DNA of 64,000 bases, taken from NCBI RefSeq assembly GCF_050589605.1, contig NZ_JBNGOO010000003.1, one strand, 5' to 3'. The position numbers were made by a program, and so were the translations under genes. This document shows positions 17,621-26,789 of the stretch, in pieces (position 1 is the stretch's first letter; each line of letters starts with the position of its first letter). The notes under the pieces are model-generated. The model was not told the origin of the DNA. It saw only the letters and a program-made list of their open reading frames with translations, and ran no database searches. Origin of the DNA: Granulosicoccus sp947495035 (lineage in GTDB: Bacteria; Pseudomonadota; Gammaproteobacteria; Granulosicoccales; Granulosicoccaceae).

Positions 17621-18967
17621 ATGATCATGTTCTTCATCTCCGCAGCCCTGCTGGTTGCGTTATGCCTCGCATGGCTACTGTACGGCCTGTTCCGTTCGGG
17701 CCATTCGAGCACGGATCAGGAGGCAGTCAATATCACCCTGGCACGCGAGCGACGCCAGGTGCTCGATGATGCATTGGCGGATGGCTCGATCGACCAGGCG
17801 AGCCATGATTATGAACGCGAGCAGCTCGAATACGATCTGGCATCGGACCTGAAGCTCGAGAGCGAACGCAAGGCGACGCGCAAGACCGGCAATATCGCTG
17901 CTGCAGTCGTGGTCGCCATCTTTGTTCCGGTGGCCGCGGGTGCCCTGTACCTGCAACTGGGCAACCCGACGGCGATCACTCAGGTTGATGCACCGCAGCC
18001 GGCTGCGAACGCACAGGCGCCGGCATTGGCCGATCTGCTGCCACAACTCGAACAACGCCTGGCCACCTCGCCCGATGACATCGAAGGCTGGCGATTGCTT
18101 GGCCGCAGTTATCTGTCGGTCAATGAATTCGCCCGGGCTCGCAGCGCCTTCGAAAGAGCCCTCGCCCTGGATGAAGACGACGTCGCCACTCTGGCTCAGC
18201 TCTCCGAGTCGATCGCCATGCAACAGGACGGTGATCTGGCCGGTGAACCGCTGAGCTACCTCGAACGTGCCAACGCCCTGGACCCCGACCACGAGCACAC
18301 ACTCTGGCTGTTGGCCATCGCACGGCAGCAAGCCGGCGATCATGAGGCAGCCCTGCAAGGTTTTGATCGGCTGACCGCCATGTCTCGGGACAACCCTGAC
18401 GCTCTGGCCACCATCGATCAGATGCGCAGCCGTTCGCTCGCGGCGCTGTCCGCAAACACCGACACGCAATCACCGGCCGTCGGCGCGGATGCTCCTTCCG
18501 AGACAGGCACATCAGGCACATCAGGCACAGCTGGCATTGCAGACACTGCAGGCACGATCGATGCGCCATCGACCGCGTCTACAGACGATTCCACCAACGG
18601 CACGACAGCCACCAACAACGAGGCCAGCATCCGCGTCAGCGTGTCACTGAGTGAAGCTGCCTTGAATGCGGTCTCGGCGGACAGTGCCGTCTTCATCTAC
18701 GCACGTGCCAGCGAAGGCCCGCCCATGCCACTGGCTGCAAGACGAGTCGCTGTCAGTGACCTGCCCATCACGATCACGCTGGACGATTCCATGGCAATGA
18801 TTCCCGGCATGACACTGTCGTCCTATCCCAGCGTCACCGTTGGGGCCCGTGTTTCAGCGTCGGGCAATGCGCTGGCACAAAGCGGGGACTGGTTTGGCGA
18901 AGTCTCCGAAATCCTCGTGGCGGACACCGATGAACTAACGCTGACCATCGAACAACAGACCCCCTGA
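17621..18967 (+). CDS. ccmI: Cytochrome c biogenesis protein CcmI (orphan copy)
   Basis: A 448-residue CcmI-like protein, the apocytochrome c chaperone of the System I heme lyase. Two N-terminal membrane helices lie at about residues 2-23 and 89-112. A short cytoplasmic leucine-zipper-like segment between them (LARERRQVLDDALADGSI) is typical of CcmI. A periplasmic TPR region follows (GWRLLGRSYLSVNEFARARS, ALDPDHEHTLWLLAIARQQ). Next is a Thr/Ser/Gly low-complexity linker near residues 285-325 and a C-terminal beta domain. Other ccm genes are normally adjacent but none is here. The stop codon lies inside a tandem duplication (18938-19054). Confidence 0.8.
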   Translation: MIMFFISAALLVALCLAWLLYGLFRSGHSSTDQEAVNITLARERRQVLDDALADGSIDQASHDYEREQLEYDLASDLKLESERKATRKTGNIAAAVVVAIFVPVAAGALYLQLGNPTAITQVDAPQPAANAQAPALADLLPQLEQRLATSPDDIEGWRLLGRSYLSVNEFARARSAFERALALDEDDVATLAQLSESIAMQQDGDLAGEPLSYLERANALDPDHEHTLWLLAIARQQAGDHEAALQGFDRLTAMSRDNPDALATIDQMRSRSLAALSANTDTQSPAVGADAPSETGTSGTSGTAGIADTAGTIDAPSTASTDDSTNGTTATNNEASIRVSVSLSEAALNAVSADSAVFIYARASEGPPMPLAARRVAVSDLPITITLDDSMAMIPGMTLSSYPSVTVGARVSASGNALAQSGDWFGEVSEILVADTDELTLTIEQQTP

Positions 18968-19054
18968 GCACCGGGGTTGCGCATTGAAAAACGCTGACCA
19001 TCGAACAACAGTCCCCCCTGAACACCGGGGTTGCGCATTGTAAACAGACCCCCC
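18938..19054 (+). repeat. 53-54 bp tandem duplication across the ccmI stop
   Basis: The segment beginning acgctgaccatcgaacaaca at 18938 recurs at 18991 with one extra C and a few substitutions. A third partial copy (aacagacccccc) starts near 19043. Each unit carries CCCC...CCGGGG, which can fold into a small hairpin. The first copy encodes the last codons of ccmI; the second is non-coding. It looks like a recent local duplication. Confidence 0.85.
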
Positions 19055-19106
19055 GCTCGAACTGTTGATATGATGCAACACTGATCGCAGCCCCTTCGGA
19101 AAGCCG

Positions 19107-19964
19107 ATGCAAGGAATCGCACTCATGCTGATCGCCATCGGCCTGTTATCCGGGATGGATGCCATCGCCAAGATATTGATGCAAGGTGGCATGCCGGCGG
19201 TTCAGATCCTGGCTCTGCGCAGCCTCATCATCATCCCCCTGTTGCTGACGGTATTTGCCGTCAGGGGAAAACTGGGCTCACTCAGACCCACTCGCCCGCT
19301 ATGGCATCTCTGCCGGGGACTGATAGGCTTCGTCGCACCACTGTCCTTTTTTCTGGGTATTCAATTCGTTCCGCTGACGGATGCCGTAACGGTTTCCTTT
19401 TCGGCCATCTTCCTCATCACCATCCTGTCCATCATCTTTCTCGGAGAGCAAGTCGGCGTCCATCGATGGGCTTCCATCCTGACCGGATTCATCGGGGTCA
19501 TGGTGGTGATCGGCCCCAAGGGGGGCGGCGATCTGCTGGGCTATGCACTGATTCTGACGGGAAGCCTTGCCTACGCCATTCTGTTCATCTGCGGCCGCTA
19601 TCTGTCCGAGACCGAATCGGTGTCATCCCTGGTATTCAGCTTCAATCTGACAGTCGGCGTGATGAGCCTGAGCCTGCTGCCATTCTTCTGGCAACCGCAG
19701 CCTCTGGAACAATATGGACTGCTGCTGTGTCTGGCATTGTTCGCCGTGTCGGGTCACCATCTGATGACGCTCGCAGTCAGCCTCGCCGAAGCATCGCTGA
19801 TCGCGCCCTTTGAATACACGGCAGTACTGTGGGCACTCGCCTTTGATCTGCTCATCTGGCAGATCGCGCCACCCATGAGTACGACGATCGGGGCCACCAT
19901 CGTCATCGGCAGCGGCTTGTACATCGTCTATCGCGAGAGAATCAACGAGACGCAAGCTGCCTGA
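19107..19964 (+). CDS. EamA/DMT-superfamily transporter
   Basis: An integral membrane protein of 285 residues with about ten hydrophobic helices arranged as two EamA repeats. Examples are IALMLIAIGLLSGMDAIAKI, AVTVSFSAIFLITILSIIFL and TGFIGVMVVIGPKGG, with IAPFEYTAVLWALAFDLLIW in the second half. The family exports amino acids, metabolites or nucleotide sugars; the substrate cannot be read from the sequence. It converges on dnaJ across a strong hairpin. Confidence 0.85.
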   Translation: MQGIALMLIAIGLLSGMDAIAKILMQGGMPAVQILALRSLIIIPLLLTVFAVRGKLGSLRPTRPLWHLCRGLIGFVAPLSFFLGIQFVPLTDAVTVSFSAIFLITILSIIFLGEQVGVHRWASILTGFIGVMVVIGPKGGGDLLGYALILTGSLAYAILFICGRYLSETESVSSLVFSFNLTVGVMSLSLLPFFWQPQPLEQYGLLLCLALFAVSGHHLMTLAVSLAEASLIAPFEYTAVLWALAFDLLIWQIAPPMSTTIGATIVIGSGLYIVYRERINETQAA

Positions 19965-20000
19965 CATCCCTCCGCGATCAGACTGTCCTCTGTGACCAGA

Positions 20001-20035
20001 CAGTTCTCTCGAGCGTCAGCCGCTCGAGAGAACTG
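20001..20035. terminator. Bidirectional terminator hairpin
   Basis: CAGTTCTCTCGAGCG (20001-20015) and CGCTCGAGAGAACTG (20021-20035) form a perfect 15-bp stem around a 5-nt loop. It lies between the convergent EamA transporter and dnaJ. Confidence 0.75.
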
Positions 20036-20060
20036 CTTGCAGGAGCGTTGGAGGCTGCAA

Positions 20061-21197
20061 TCAACCGCGAAGCTCGTCGAAGAATTTCTTCACGCCACCC
20101 AGCCAGCTGTGCGCCTGCGGACTGTGCTTTTTCGCATTGTCACCGCTGATCATGTCATGGAACTGCATCAGCAGATCACTCTGCTCCTTGCTCAGATTCA
20201 CAGGGGTTTCTACCCGAACCTTGGCCAGCAGATCACCTACGGCGCCTCCACGCACCGGCTTGACACCCTTGCCTCGCAAACGGAATGTCTTCTCGGTCTG
20301 CGTACCGGCAGGTACCTTCAGCTTGACGCGACCATCCAGGGTTGGCACTTCGAGTTCACCGCCGATAGCCGCGGTTGCAAAATTGATCGGCACCGTGCAG
20401 AGCAGATCAGCGCCATCGCGCTGGAATATCGGATGCGACTTGACCACGATGGCCACGTAGAGATCGCCTGCCGGACCACCACTGTCACTGGCCTCACCCT
20501 CACCGGAAAGACGTATCTTGTCACCGGTGTCGACACCTGCCGGAATCTTCACGGACAGTGTCTTTTCCTTCTGGATTCTGCCCTGACCTCGGCATTTGGG
20601 ACAAGGATCGGTAATGACCTTTCCCTTGCCGCGGCACGCCGGGCAGGTCTGTTGCACGGAGAAAAAGCCCTGTTGCATGCGAACCTGACCCACACCGTGA
20701 CAGGTAGAGCATGTGGATGGGGAGGTACCACGCTTGGCACCGCTGCCGTCACAGACATCACACCCGACCATGGTCGGAATCTTGATCTCGGTGGAAGTCC
20801 CGGACACCGCTTCTTCGAGACTGATTTCCAGGTTGTACTGCAGGTCGTCTCCACGATAGACACGGGCGCCACCGCCGCCTCGACGCCCACCACCAAAGAT
20901 ATCGCCAAAGACATCACCGAAGATGTCATTGATGTCAGCGCCACCGCCGAATCCACCACCGCCGGGCTGGTTGTTGACCCCGGCATGACCGAATTGATCG
21001 TAAGCGGCTCGTTTTTCTCTGTCTTTCAGAACCTCGAAGGCTTCCTTGGCTTCCTTGAACTTCTCGGTAGCTGCCTCATCGTCCGGATTGCGATCGGGAT
21101 GAAATTTCATCGCAAGTCGGCGATAAGCCTTTTTCAGTTCTGCTTCGGACACGTCTTTCGACACGCCCAAAACCTCGTAGTAATCCCGCTGCGCCAT
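20061..21197 (-). CDS. dnaJ: Chaperone DnaJ
   Basis: A 378-residue type I Hsp40 that delivers clients to DnaK and stimulates its ATPase. The J-domain has the HPD signature in AMKFHPDRNPDDEAATEKFK (residues about 5-70). A Gly/Phe-rich linker follows (GGGGFGGGADINDIFGDVFG). Four zinc-finger CxxCxGxG repeats are present: CDVCDGSG, CSTCHGVG, CPACRGKG and CPKCRGQG. Two C-terminal substrate-binding beta domains complete it. It lies 210 bp after dnaK on the same strand. Confidence 0.97.
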   Translation of the reverse strand: MAQRDYYEVLGVSKDVSEAELKKAYRRLAMKFHPDRNPDDEAATEKFKEAKEAFEVLKDREKRAAYDQFGHAGVNNQPGGGGFGGGADINDIFGDVFGDIFGGGRRGGGGARVYRGDDLQYNLEISLEEAVSGTSTEIKIPTMVGCDVCDGSGAKRGTSPSTCSTCHGVGQVRMQQGFFSVQQTCPACRGKGKVITDPCPKCRGQGRIQKEKTLSVKIPAGVDTGDKIRLSGEGEASDSGGPAGDLYVAIVVKSHPIFQRDGADLLCTVPINFATAAIGGELEVPTLDGRVKLKVPAGTQTEKTFRLRGKGVKPVRGGAVGDLLAKVRVETPVNLSKEQSDLLMQFHDMISGDNAKKHSPQAHSWLGGVKKFFDELRG

Positions 21198-21376
21198 GAA
21201 TTATCGACCTGATGTAACGATACCGGGACTCGAAGGAAACATCCGAGCCCGAAAAATAGTGGAACAAAAAACTGACAAGAATAAACGACAAAAAGGTCGA
21301 AAGTCATGATCAGCTGTTCAATCGGTGCCGGAGCACTTTCTCAAAACGACCAATCAGACTTCCGACCTTCTAGCAT

Positions 21377-21400
21377 CCGGATCACGGTGTGGTGATCTGG
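21377..21400 (-). terminator. Hairpin between dnaK and dnaJ
   Basis: GATCAC/GTGATC extended by CCG/TGG forms a stem of about 9 bp with a 6-nt loop, located 8-31 bp after the dnaK stop in the direction of transcription. There is no T-run. It may attenuate transcription into dnaJ or stabilise the dnaK 3' end. Confidence 0.4.
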
Positions 21401-21407
21401 ACCCTCA

Positions 21408-23336
21408 TCACGAGGCTTTGTCTTCCTTCACTTCTTCGAATTCGGCATCGACTGCATCGTCAGCACCATCCTTCGACGCTGCCGGCTTGCCGTCTTCAGC
21501 AGCCGCACCATCGACGTTCTGCTTGGCGTAGGCACGTTCTGCCAGTTTCCCGGTCGCCTCACCCAGTGCCGCCAGTTTCGTGTCGATGACTTCTTCATCA
21601 TCACCGGCAATGGCTTCACGCAGTTCGCTGATCTTGGCCTCGATGTCCTTCTTCTCGTTCTCTTCGATCTGATCGGCCAGATCGGTCAGAGATTTCTCGG
21701 CCGCGTGGATGAGCTGCTCACCCTGGTTGCGCTTGTCGATCAGGCCGCGCAACTTGGCATCGTCAGCCGCGTGCTCTTCAGCATCACGCACCATGGCCTC
21801 GATCTCTTCATCAGACAGACCACTGGACGCCTTGATCACGATGGACTGCTGCTTGCCGGTTGCCTTGTCCTTCGCCGAGACATTCATGATGCCGTTGGCG
21901 TCGATGTCGAAGATGACCTCGATTTGCGGTACGCCCCGTGGAGCCGGTGGGATGTCCGCCAGATCGAATCGACCCAGAGACTTGTTGGCATTGGCGATTT
22001 CACGCTCACCCTGCAGCACGTGCACGGTAACCGCTGTCTGATTGTCGTCAGCAGTGGAAAATACCTGCTGTGCCTTGGTAGGAATGGTCGTGTTCTTGTC
22101 GATCAGCTTGGTCATGACACCACCCAGCGTCTCGATACCCAGAGACAGAGGCGTCACGTCGAGCAGCAGCACGTCCTTGACCTGTCCGCCCAGTACACCA
22201 CCCTGGATGGCAGCACCGACGGCAACGGCTTCGTCAGGGTTGACGTCCTTGCGAGGTTCCTTGCCAAAGAAGTTCTTGACGGTTTCCTGCACCTTGGGCA
22301 TGCGAGTCTGGCCACCGACCATGATCACATCCTGGATTTCGGAAGCAGACAGTCCGGCGTCCTTCAGAGCCAGCTTGCACGGCTCGATGGTGCGCTGCAC
22401 CAGGTCTTCGACCAGTGATTCCAGCTTGGCGCGAGTCACCTTGATGTTCAGGTGCTTGGGGCCGGAGCTGTCAGCCGTGATGTAAGGCAGGTTGACGTCG
22501 GTCTGCTGAGTGCTGGACAGTTCGATCTTGGCTTTTTCAGCGGCTTCCTTCAGACGCTGCAGAGCCAGCGGATCGCTGTGCAGATCGATACCAGATTCCT
22601 TCTTGAATTCATCGGAGAGGTAATCGATCAGACGGTTGTCGAAATCCTCACCACCCAGGAAGGTGTCACCATTGGTTGACAGTACTTCGAACTGGTGTTC
22701 ACCATCGACTTCTGCAATTTCGATGATGGAGATATCGAATGTACCGCCACCCAGATCGTAGACCGCAACCGTCTTGTTACCGCGCTGCTTGTCCATGCCA
22801 TAGGCAAGGGCTGCTGCGGTTGGCTCGTTGATGATGCGCTTGACTTCAAGCCCGGCGATACGGCCGGCGTCCTTGGTAGCCTGGCGCTGCGAATCGTTGA
22901 AATAGGCTGGCACCGTGATGACGGCTTCAGTGACCGTTTCACCCAGGTATTCTTCGGCCGTCTGCTTCATTTTCATCAGGATGCGTGCGGAGACTTCCGG
23001 GGGAGCCATGCCCTTGCCGGCAGCTTCTACCCAGGCGTCGCCGTTGTCGGCCTTGATGATCTTGTACGGGACAAGCTCGATATCCTTCTGCACGGCCTCT
23101 TCATCGAAACGACGACCGATCAGACGCTTGACCGCGTACAGCGTGTTGTTGGGGTTGGTTACCGCCTGACGTTTGGCGGGCTGACCGACAATGACTTCGC
23201 CGTCGTCAGCGAAGGCCACGATGGATGGCGTAGTACGATCGCCTTCAGCGTTTTCTATGACTCGGGGCTTGCCCCCTTCCATGACCGCGACACACGAATT
23301 CGTCGTGCCAAGGTCGATTCCGATAATGGTACCCAT
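21408..23336 (-). CDS. dnaK: Chaperone DnaK (Hsp70)
   Basis: A 642-residue ATP-dependent chaperone. The nucleotide-binding domain opens with GIDLGTTNSCVAVMEGGK and includes VPAYFNDSQRQATKDAGRIA, VYDLGGGTFDISIIEI and the ATP-site VMVGGQTRMPKVQ. The linker DVLLLDVTPLSLGIETLGGV leads to the substrate-binding domain (HVLQGERE, FDLADIPPAPRGVPQIEV). The C-terminal lid ends with the EEVKED-type tail. A heat-shock-type promoter candidate lies 78-104 bp upstream. Confidence 0.98.
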   Translation of the reverse strand: MGTIIGIDLGTTNSCVAVMEGGKPRVIENAEGDRTTPSIVAFADDGEVIVGQPAKRQAVTNPNNTLYAVKRLIGRRFDEEAVQKDIELVPYKIIKADNGDAWVEAAGKGMAPPEVSARILMKMKQTAEEYLGETVTEAVITVPAYFNDSQRQATKDAGRIAGLEVKRIINEPTAAALAYGMDKQRGNKTVAVYDLGGGTFDISIIEIAEVDGEHQFEVLSTNGDTFLGGEDFDNRLIDYLSDEFKKESGIDLHSDPLALQRLKEAAEKAKIELSSTQQTDVNLPYITADSSGPKHLNIKVTRAKLESLVEDLVQRTIEPCKLALKDAGLSASEIQDVIMVGGQTRMPKVQETVKNFFGKEPRKDVNPDEAVAVGAAIQGGVLGGQVKDVLLLDVTPLSLGIETLGGVMTKLIDKNTTIPTKAQQVFSTADDNQTAVTVHVLQGEREIANANKSLGRFDLADIPPAPRGVPQIEVIFDIDANGIMNVSAKDKATGKQQSIVIKASSGLSDEEIEAMVRDAEEHAADDAKLRGLIDKRNQGEQLIHAAEKSLTDLADQIEENEKKDIEAKISELREAIAGDDEEVIDTKLAALGEATGKLAERAYAKQNVDGAAAEDGKPAASKDGADDAVDAEFEEVKEDKAS

Positions 23337-23413
23337 GTTTTGAATCCTTTACTTTAAGATCAGATTTTTGGAAAGCCAGAACCCTCTGAGAGGCATTCTG
23401 TTCGTTGCAATCA

Positions 23414-23440
23414 TGATGTGGCGGCCGAACCGAAATTCAA
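23414..23440 (-). promoter_or_regulatory. Candidate sigma-32 promoter of dnaK
   Basis: Read on the minus strand, the -35-like TTGAA (23436-23440) is followed by a 14-bp spacer and the -10-like CCACATCA (23414-23421). This resembles the RpoH pattern CTTGAA-N13-15-CCCCAT. It lies in the 231-bp grpE-dnaK gap. It is a motif reading only. Confidence 0.4.
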
Positions 23441-23567
23441 TAGCTGTCAACCAATTAGTGGCATTGAGCCGGTCGCCTGTACAGCCCTGTTCCGGGCTGA
23501 CTTTCTGTTGCAGGAACAGGACCTTACAGAGCAGGCCGGGCAATCTGCCACAGCCTTTGGCCGGTGG

Positions 23568-24302
23568 CTACTTGGCCACCATGACCAGAGCCGGTCGCAC
23601 CAGCCGTTCGTTCAATGTGTAGCCCTTCTGCATGACCGAAGTAACCGTGTTGGACGGCTTGCCTTCGATCTCCTGCATGGACATCGCCTGATGAAATTCC
23701 GGGTCGAATTTCTCGTCAACCGGATTGATCTCGACGATGTTGTTCTTCTCGAACACCTGAGCGAGCATCTTCAGCGTCAGATCCGCACCCTTGATGAGGG
23801 CCTCGGGGTCTGCATCTTCAGCCTGGGCCGCAGCCAGTCCCATCTCCAGACTGTCCTTGACCGGCAGCAGATCGCCGACGATGCCTTCCAGGGCGAATTT
23901 GCGAGCTTTCGACACATCGTTCTGAGCTCGCTTGCGCTGGTTTTCCATTTCAGCCTGCAGACGCAGCAGACGGTCCCAGTGGTCAGAAGCCTGAGCTTCC
24001 GCCTCGGCCAATCTGGCGCGCAACTGTCCGAGCTCGTCGTCGGCTTCGCCTTCCGGCGTACCCATGCGCTCATCACCGAAACCCAGGGGATCATTCTCGT
24101 CTGCAGCATTGGCACCGACAGGCTGTTCTTCGCCGTTGCCGGAAGCCGCCTGCTCGGCGTCGGCAGCTGCCGTTGCATCACTATCCACGGAAGCAGCACC
24201 ATTCTGCTCACTGACCACACTGTCGTCGCTGATATCGGCTGCCTTGTCGCCAAGCGATTCATTGACCGCGTTGTCAGACGCTTCAGTCTTGTCTGGCATC
24301 AT
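23568..24302 (-). CDS. grpE: Nucleotide exchange factor GrpE
   Basis: Releases ADP from DnaK. Started at ATG 24302 (a second ATG follows directly), the protein is 244 residues. It has an unusually long acidic N-terminal tail of about 95 residues rich in Asp, Glu and Ala. The GrpE coiled coil follows (LRARLAEAEAQASDHWDRLL, LQAEMENQRKRAQNDVSKAR). The beta domain ends the protein (EINPVDEKFDPEFHQAMSMQ, TVTSVMQKGYTLNERLVRPA). The acidic tail fits a salt-adapted proteome. It lies 51 bp after hrcA. Confidence 0.95.
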   Translation of the reverse strand: MMPDKTEASDNAVNESLGDKAADISDDSVVSEQNGAASVDSDATAAADAEQAASGNGEEQPVGANAADENDPLGFGDERMGTPEGEADDELGQLRARLAEAEAQASDHWDRLLRLQAEMENQRKRAQNDVSKARKFALEGIVGDLLPVKDSLEMGLAAAQAEDADPEALIKGADLTLKMLAQVFEKNNIVEINPVDEKFDPEFHQAMSMQEIEGKPSNTVTSVMQKGYTLNERLVRPALVMVAK

Positions 24303-24332
24303 TGATTTGAAACTCTCTTGCAGTAGTGGACG

Positions 24333-24346
24333 TATTGGCGCCAATA
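24333..24346. promoter_or_regulatory. 14-bp palindrome before grpE
   Basis: TATTGGCGCCAATA is a perfect palindrome in the short hrcA-grpE gap, 31 bp before the grpE ATG. It is not a CIRCE element. Its role is unknown; an operator or a mRNA processing hairpin are both possible. Confidence 0.35.
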
Positions 24347-24353
24347 GTAGGTG

Positions 24354-25412
24354 CTAATTGCGCAGGTTCAAGGCGGCGCTGAGCAATCTGGAGGTGACAT
24401 CCACCACTGGAATGACCTGGGCATAGGACATGCGCTTGGGGCCGACAACGCCGAGAACACCCAGTAGTTTACCGTTTATTTCATACGGTGCCGTCACCAC
24501 GCTGCATTCTCCGAGAGCGTCATAGCCCGATTCACGGCCAATGAATATCTGCACGCCGTCAGCCGAGATGCAGCGCTCGAGCAGATGGAAGATATCGCGC
24601 TTCTGCTGAAACGCGTCGAACAGACTGCGCAGCTTGTCGACATCCCCCAGATCGGCATGTCCCATGAGATTGGTCTCGCCAGCCATGACCATGCTGTCTT
24701 CGTCGTCATCACCTTCTTCGGGCCCGAAGACCTGCCCGGCAACATCGATCATGCGTTGCATGGAGTTGCTCATGTCCTTGCGGGTACTTTCCAGATCCTG
24801 GCGCAATCGATCCCTGACCTCGACCAGCGGACGGCCCAGATAAACGGCATTGAGCTCGCGCGCGAACTCGGCGAGCTCATCCTTGGAATAATCCCGCTCC
24901 ACATGAATGATGCGGTTCTGGATATCGTCGTCGCTGATGATCAGTATCACCAGAACACGCCTGTCGGACAGGGGCATGAACTCCACCTGCTTGAGTGGCT
25001 TCTCCTCCCGCCGCGGTACCGTCACCATGCCCGCCATGCGAGTGAATCCTGACAGATAATTGGAGGCGATCTTGACCAGAGCCTGATCGCTCAGGGACGG
25101 ATCCAGCAAGGTGCGGATATGCTCGACCGTGCCTTCATCCGGCGGCTTGACCTCCAGCAGGCTGTCGACAAAGACACGAAAGGCGGCGGAGGTGGGCACG
25201 CGGCCGGCCGAGGTATGGGGAGACTTCAACAAGCCCATGTGTTCCAGATCACCCATCACGTTACGCACCGAGGCAGCGCTGATATCGATACCCGGAAGCC
25301 GTGATATCGTCCTTGATCCCACAGGCGTACCCTGCTCGATATAGTGATCGACGAGCAGCTTCAGTATGTGCTGTTCACGCTCGGTGAATTCATACACCGG
25401 GTTGGCTGTCAT
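24354..25412 (-). CDS. hrcA: Heat-inducible transcription repressor HrcA
   Basis: A 352-residue repressor of chaperone operons that binds CIRCE elements with GroEL as co-factor. The N-terminal winged helix is visible (LLVDHYIEQGTPVGSRTISR, ISAASVRNVMGDLEHMGLLK). A GAF-like domain and a dimerisation insert follow, and the end has VLGVVGPKRMSYAQVIPVVD. It is first in the hrcA-grpE-dnaK-dnaJ order and divergent from ispG. No CIRCE element was found upstream of it or in the operon. Confidence 0.95.
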   Translation of the reverse strand: MTANPVYEFTEREQHILKLLVDHYIEQGTPVGSRTISRLPGIDISAASVRNVMGDLEHMGLLKSPHTSAGRVPTSAAFRVFVDSLLEVKPPDEGTVEHIRTLLDPSLSDQALVKIASNYLSGFTRMAGMVTVPRREEKPLKQVEFMPLSDRRVLVILIISDDDIQNRIIHVERDYSKDELAEFARELNAVYLGRPLVEVRDRLRQDLESTRKDMSNSMQRMIDVAGQVFGPEEGDDDEDSMVMAGETNLMGHADLGDVDKLRSLFDAFQQKRDIFHLLERCISADGVQIFIGRESGYDALGECSVVTAPYEINGKLLGVLGVVGPKRMSYAQVIPVVDVTSRLLSAALNLRN

Positions 25413-25541
25413 GAAATCTGTCTCACTTCAGAGTGCTTTCCTGGTCTATATGACAATTGGGTACCCGAGAGTCGTCACTATGGCACCAAGAACGATAAAC
25501 TAAGGCTCATCAGGTTTCCGATCAAGCATTTAATTCCCCCA

Positions 25542-26759
25542 ATGCCACGTAAAACCACACGATCTGTCCAAGTCGGCCCAGTCACCGTCGGAGGAACCGC
25601 GCCGATCGTGGTTCAATCGATGACGAACACCGACACCGAGGACGTCATACGCACCGTCGCTCAGGTGGCTGACCTGTATCGTGCCGGTTCCGAGCTGGTG
25701 CGCATCACCGTCAATACCGAAGCCGCAGCCAATGCCGTGCCGGAGATTCGCGACCGGCTGCTGGCCATGGACCTCGACGTACCACTGGTAGGTGATTTTC
25801 ACTTCAATGGCCACAAATTACTGTCGGCTGTGCCTGATTGTGCCACTGCACTGGCCAAATACCGCATAAATCCGGGCAATGTCGGACGCGGCTCGAAGCG
25901 CGATGAGCAGTTTGCCCAGATGATCGAGATTGCGGCCAGGAACGACAAGCCGGTGCGCATCGGTGCCAACTGGGGCAGCATGGATCAGGAGTTGCTGGCA
26001 CGCATGCTCGACGAGAACGCGGCGAAGCCCCACCCCAAGCCGCTGGAACAGATCAATCGCGAAGCGGTCATCAAGTCGGCAGTGGACAGTGCTGCTCGCG
26101 CCGTGGAACTCGGCCTGCCGAAGGACAAGATCATTCTGTCGTGCAAGATGAGTCGAGTGCAGGATCTGGTTCAGGTCTATGAGACGCTGGCCTCTCAGTG
26201 CGATTACGCCCTGCACCTGGGCCTGACCGAGGCTGGCATGGGCTCCAAGGGCATCGTGGCCTCCACCGCGGCACTGGCCATTCTGCTGCAACAGGGTATC
26301 GGCGATACCATTCGTATCTCGCTGACTCCGGAGCCCGGCGGGGACCGCACCCGCGAAGTCGTGGTGGGTCAGGAAATCCTGCAGACCATGGGCCTGCGCT
26401 CCTTCACACCCATGGTCACTGCCTGCCCCGGTTGCGGGCGCACCAGCAGCACTTATTTCCAGGAGCTGGCCAGCCGCATTCAGACCTACCTGCGTGACAG
26501 TATGCCCAACTGGAAAGCGGAACACCCGGGAGTTGCCGATATGTCGGTGGCTGTCATGGGCTGTGTGGTGAACGGTCCGGGGGAGAGCAAGCACGCCAAC
26601 ATCGGCATCAGTCTGCCCGGCACGGGTGAGCGCCCCATTGCCCCTGTCTACATCGATGGCGAAAAGGCCATGACCCTCAAGGGCGACAACATCGCCGAGG
26701 AATTCCAGCAGATCGTCTACGACTACGTGAAGCGCAATTATCAGCGCGAGAGTGCCTGA
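25542..26759 (+). CDS. ispG: 4-hydroxy-3-methylbut-2-en-1-yl diphosphate synthase (flavodoxin)
   Basis: A [4Fe-4S] enzyme of the MEP isoprenoid pathway that converts MEcPP to HMBPP. ATG 25542 starts 405 residues opening with MPRKTTRSVQVGPVTVGGTA and PIVVQSMTNTDTEDV. The TIM-barrel half has RINPGNVGRG. The C-terminal half carries the cluster cysteines in TACPGCGRTSSTYFQ and VMGCVVNGPGESKHANIGIS. The frame is open further upstream (to 25344), but that part lies antisense to hrcA and lacks family similarity. It is 30 bp before the mnmC-like gene. Confidence 0.96.
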   Translation: MPRKTTRSVQVGPVTVGGTAPIVVQSMTNTDTEDVIRTVAQVADLYRAGSELVRITVNTEAAANAVPEIRDRLLAMDLDVPLVGDFHFNGHKLLSAVPDCATALAKYRINPGNVGRGSKRDEQFAQMIEIAARNDKPVRIGANWGSMDQELLARMLDENAAKPHPKPLEQINREAVIKSAVDSAARAVELGLPKDKIILSCKMSRVQDLVQVYETLASQCDYALHLGLTEAGMGSKGIVASTAALAILLQQGIGDTIRISLTPEPGGDRTREVVVGQEILQTMGLRSFTPMVTACPGCGRTSSTYFQELASRIQTYLRDSMPNWKAEHPGVADMSVAVMGCVVNGPGESKHANIGISLPGTGERPIAPVYIDGEKAMTLKGDNIAEEFQQIVYDYVKRNYQRESA

Positions 26760-26789
26760 CGACCTGCCGGGAAACATCCCGGACAGCCC

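Noticed and set aside
18938..19054. Repeated unit as a CRISPR or attachment site
   Set aside because: Only two full copies in tandem with no spacers, integrase or cas genes; local duplication is simpler.
25431..25440. GAGTGCTTT before hrcA as half of a CIRCE element
   Set aside because: The matching TTAGCACTC half and the 9-bp spacing are absent.
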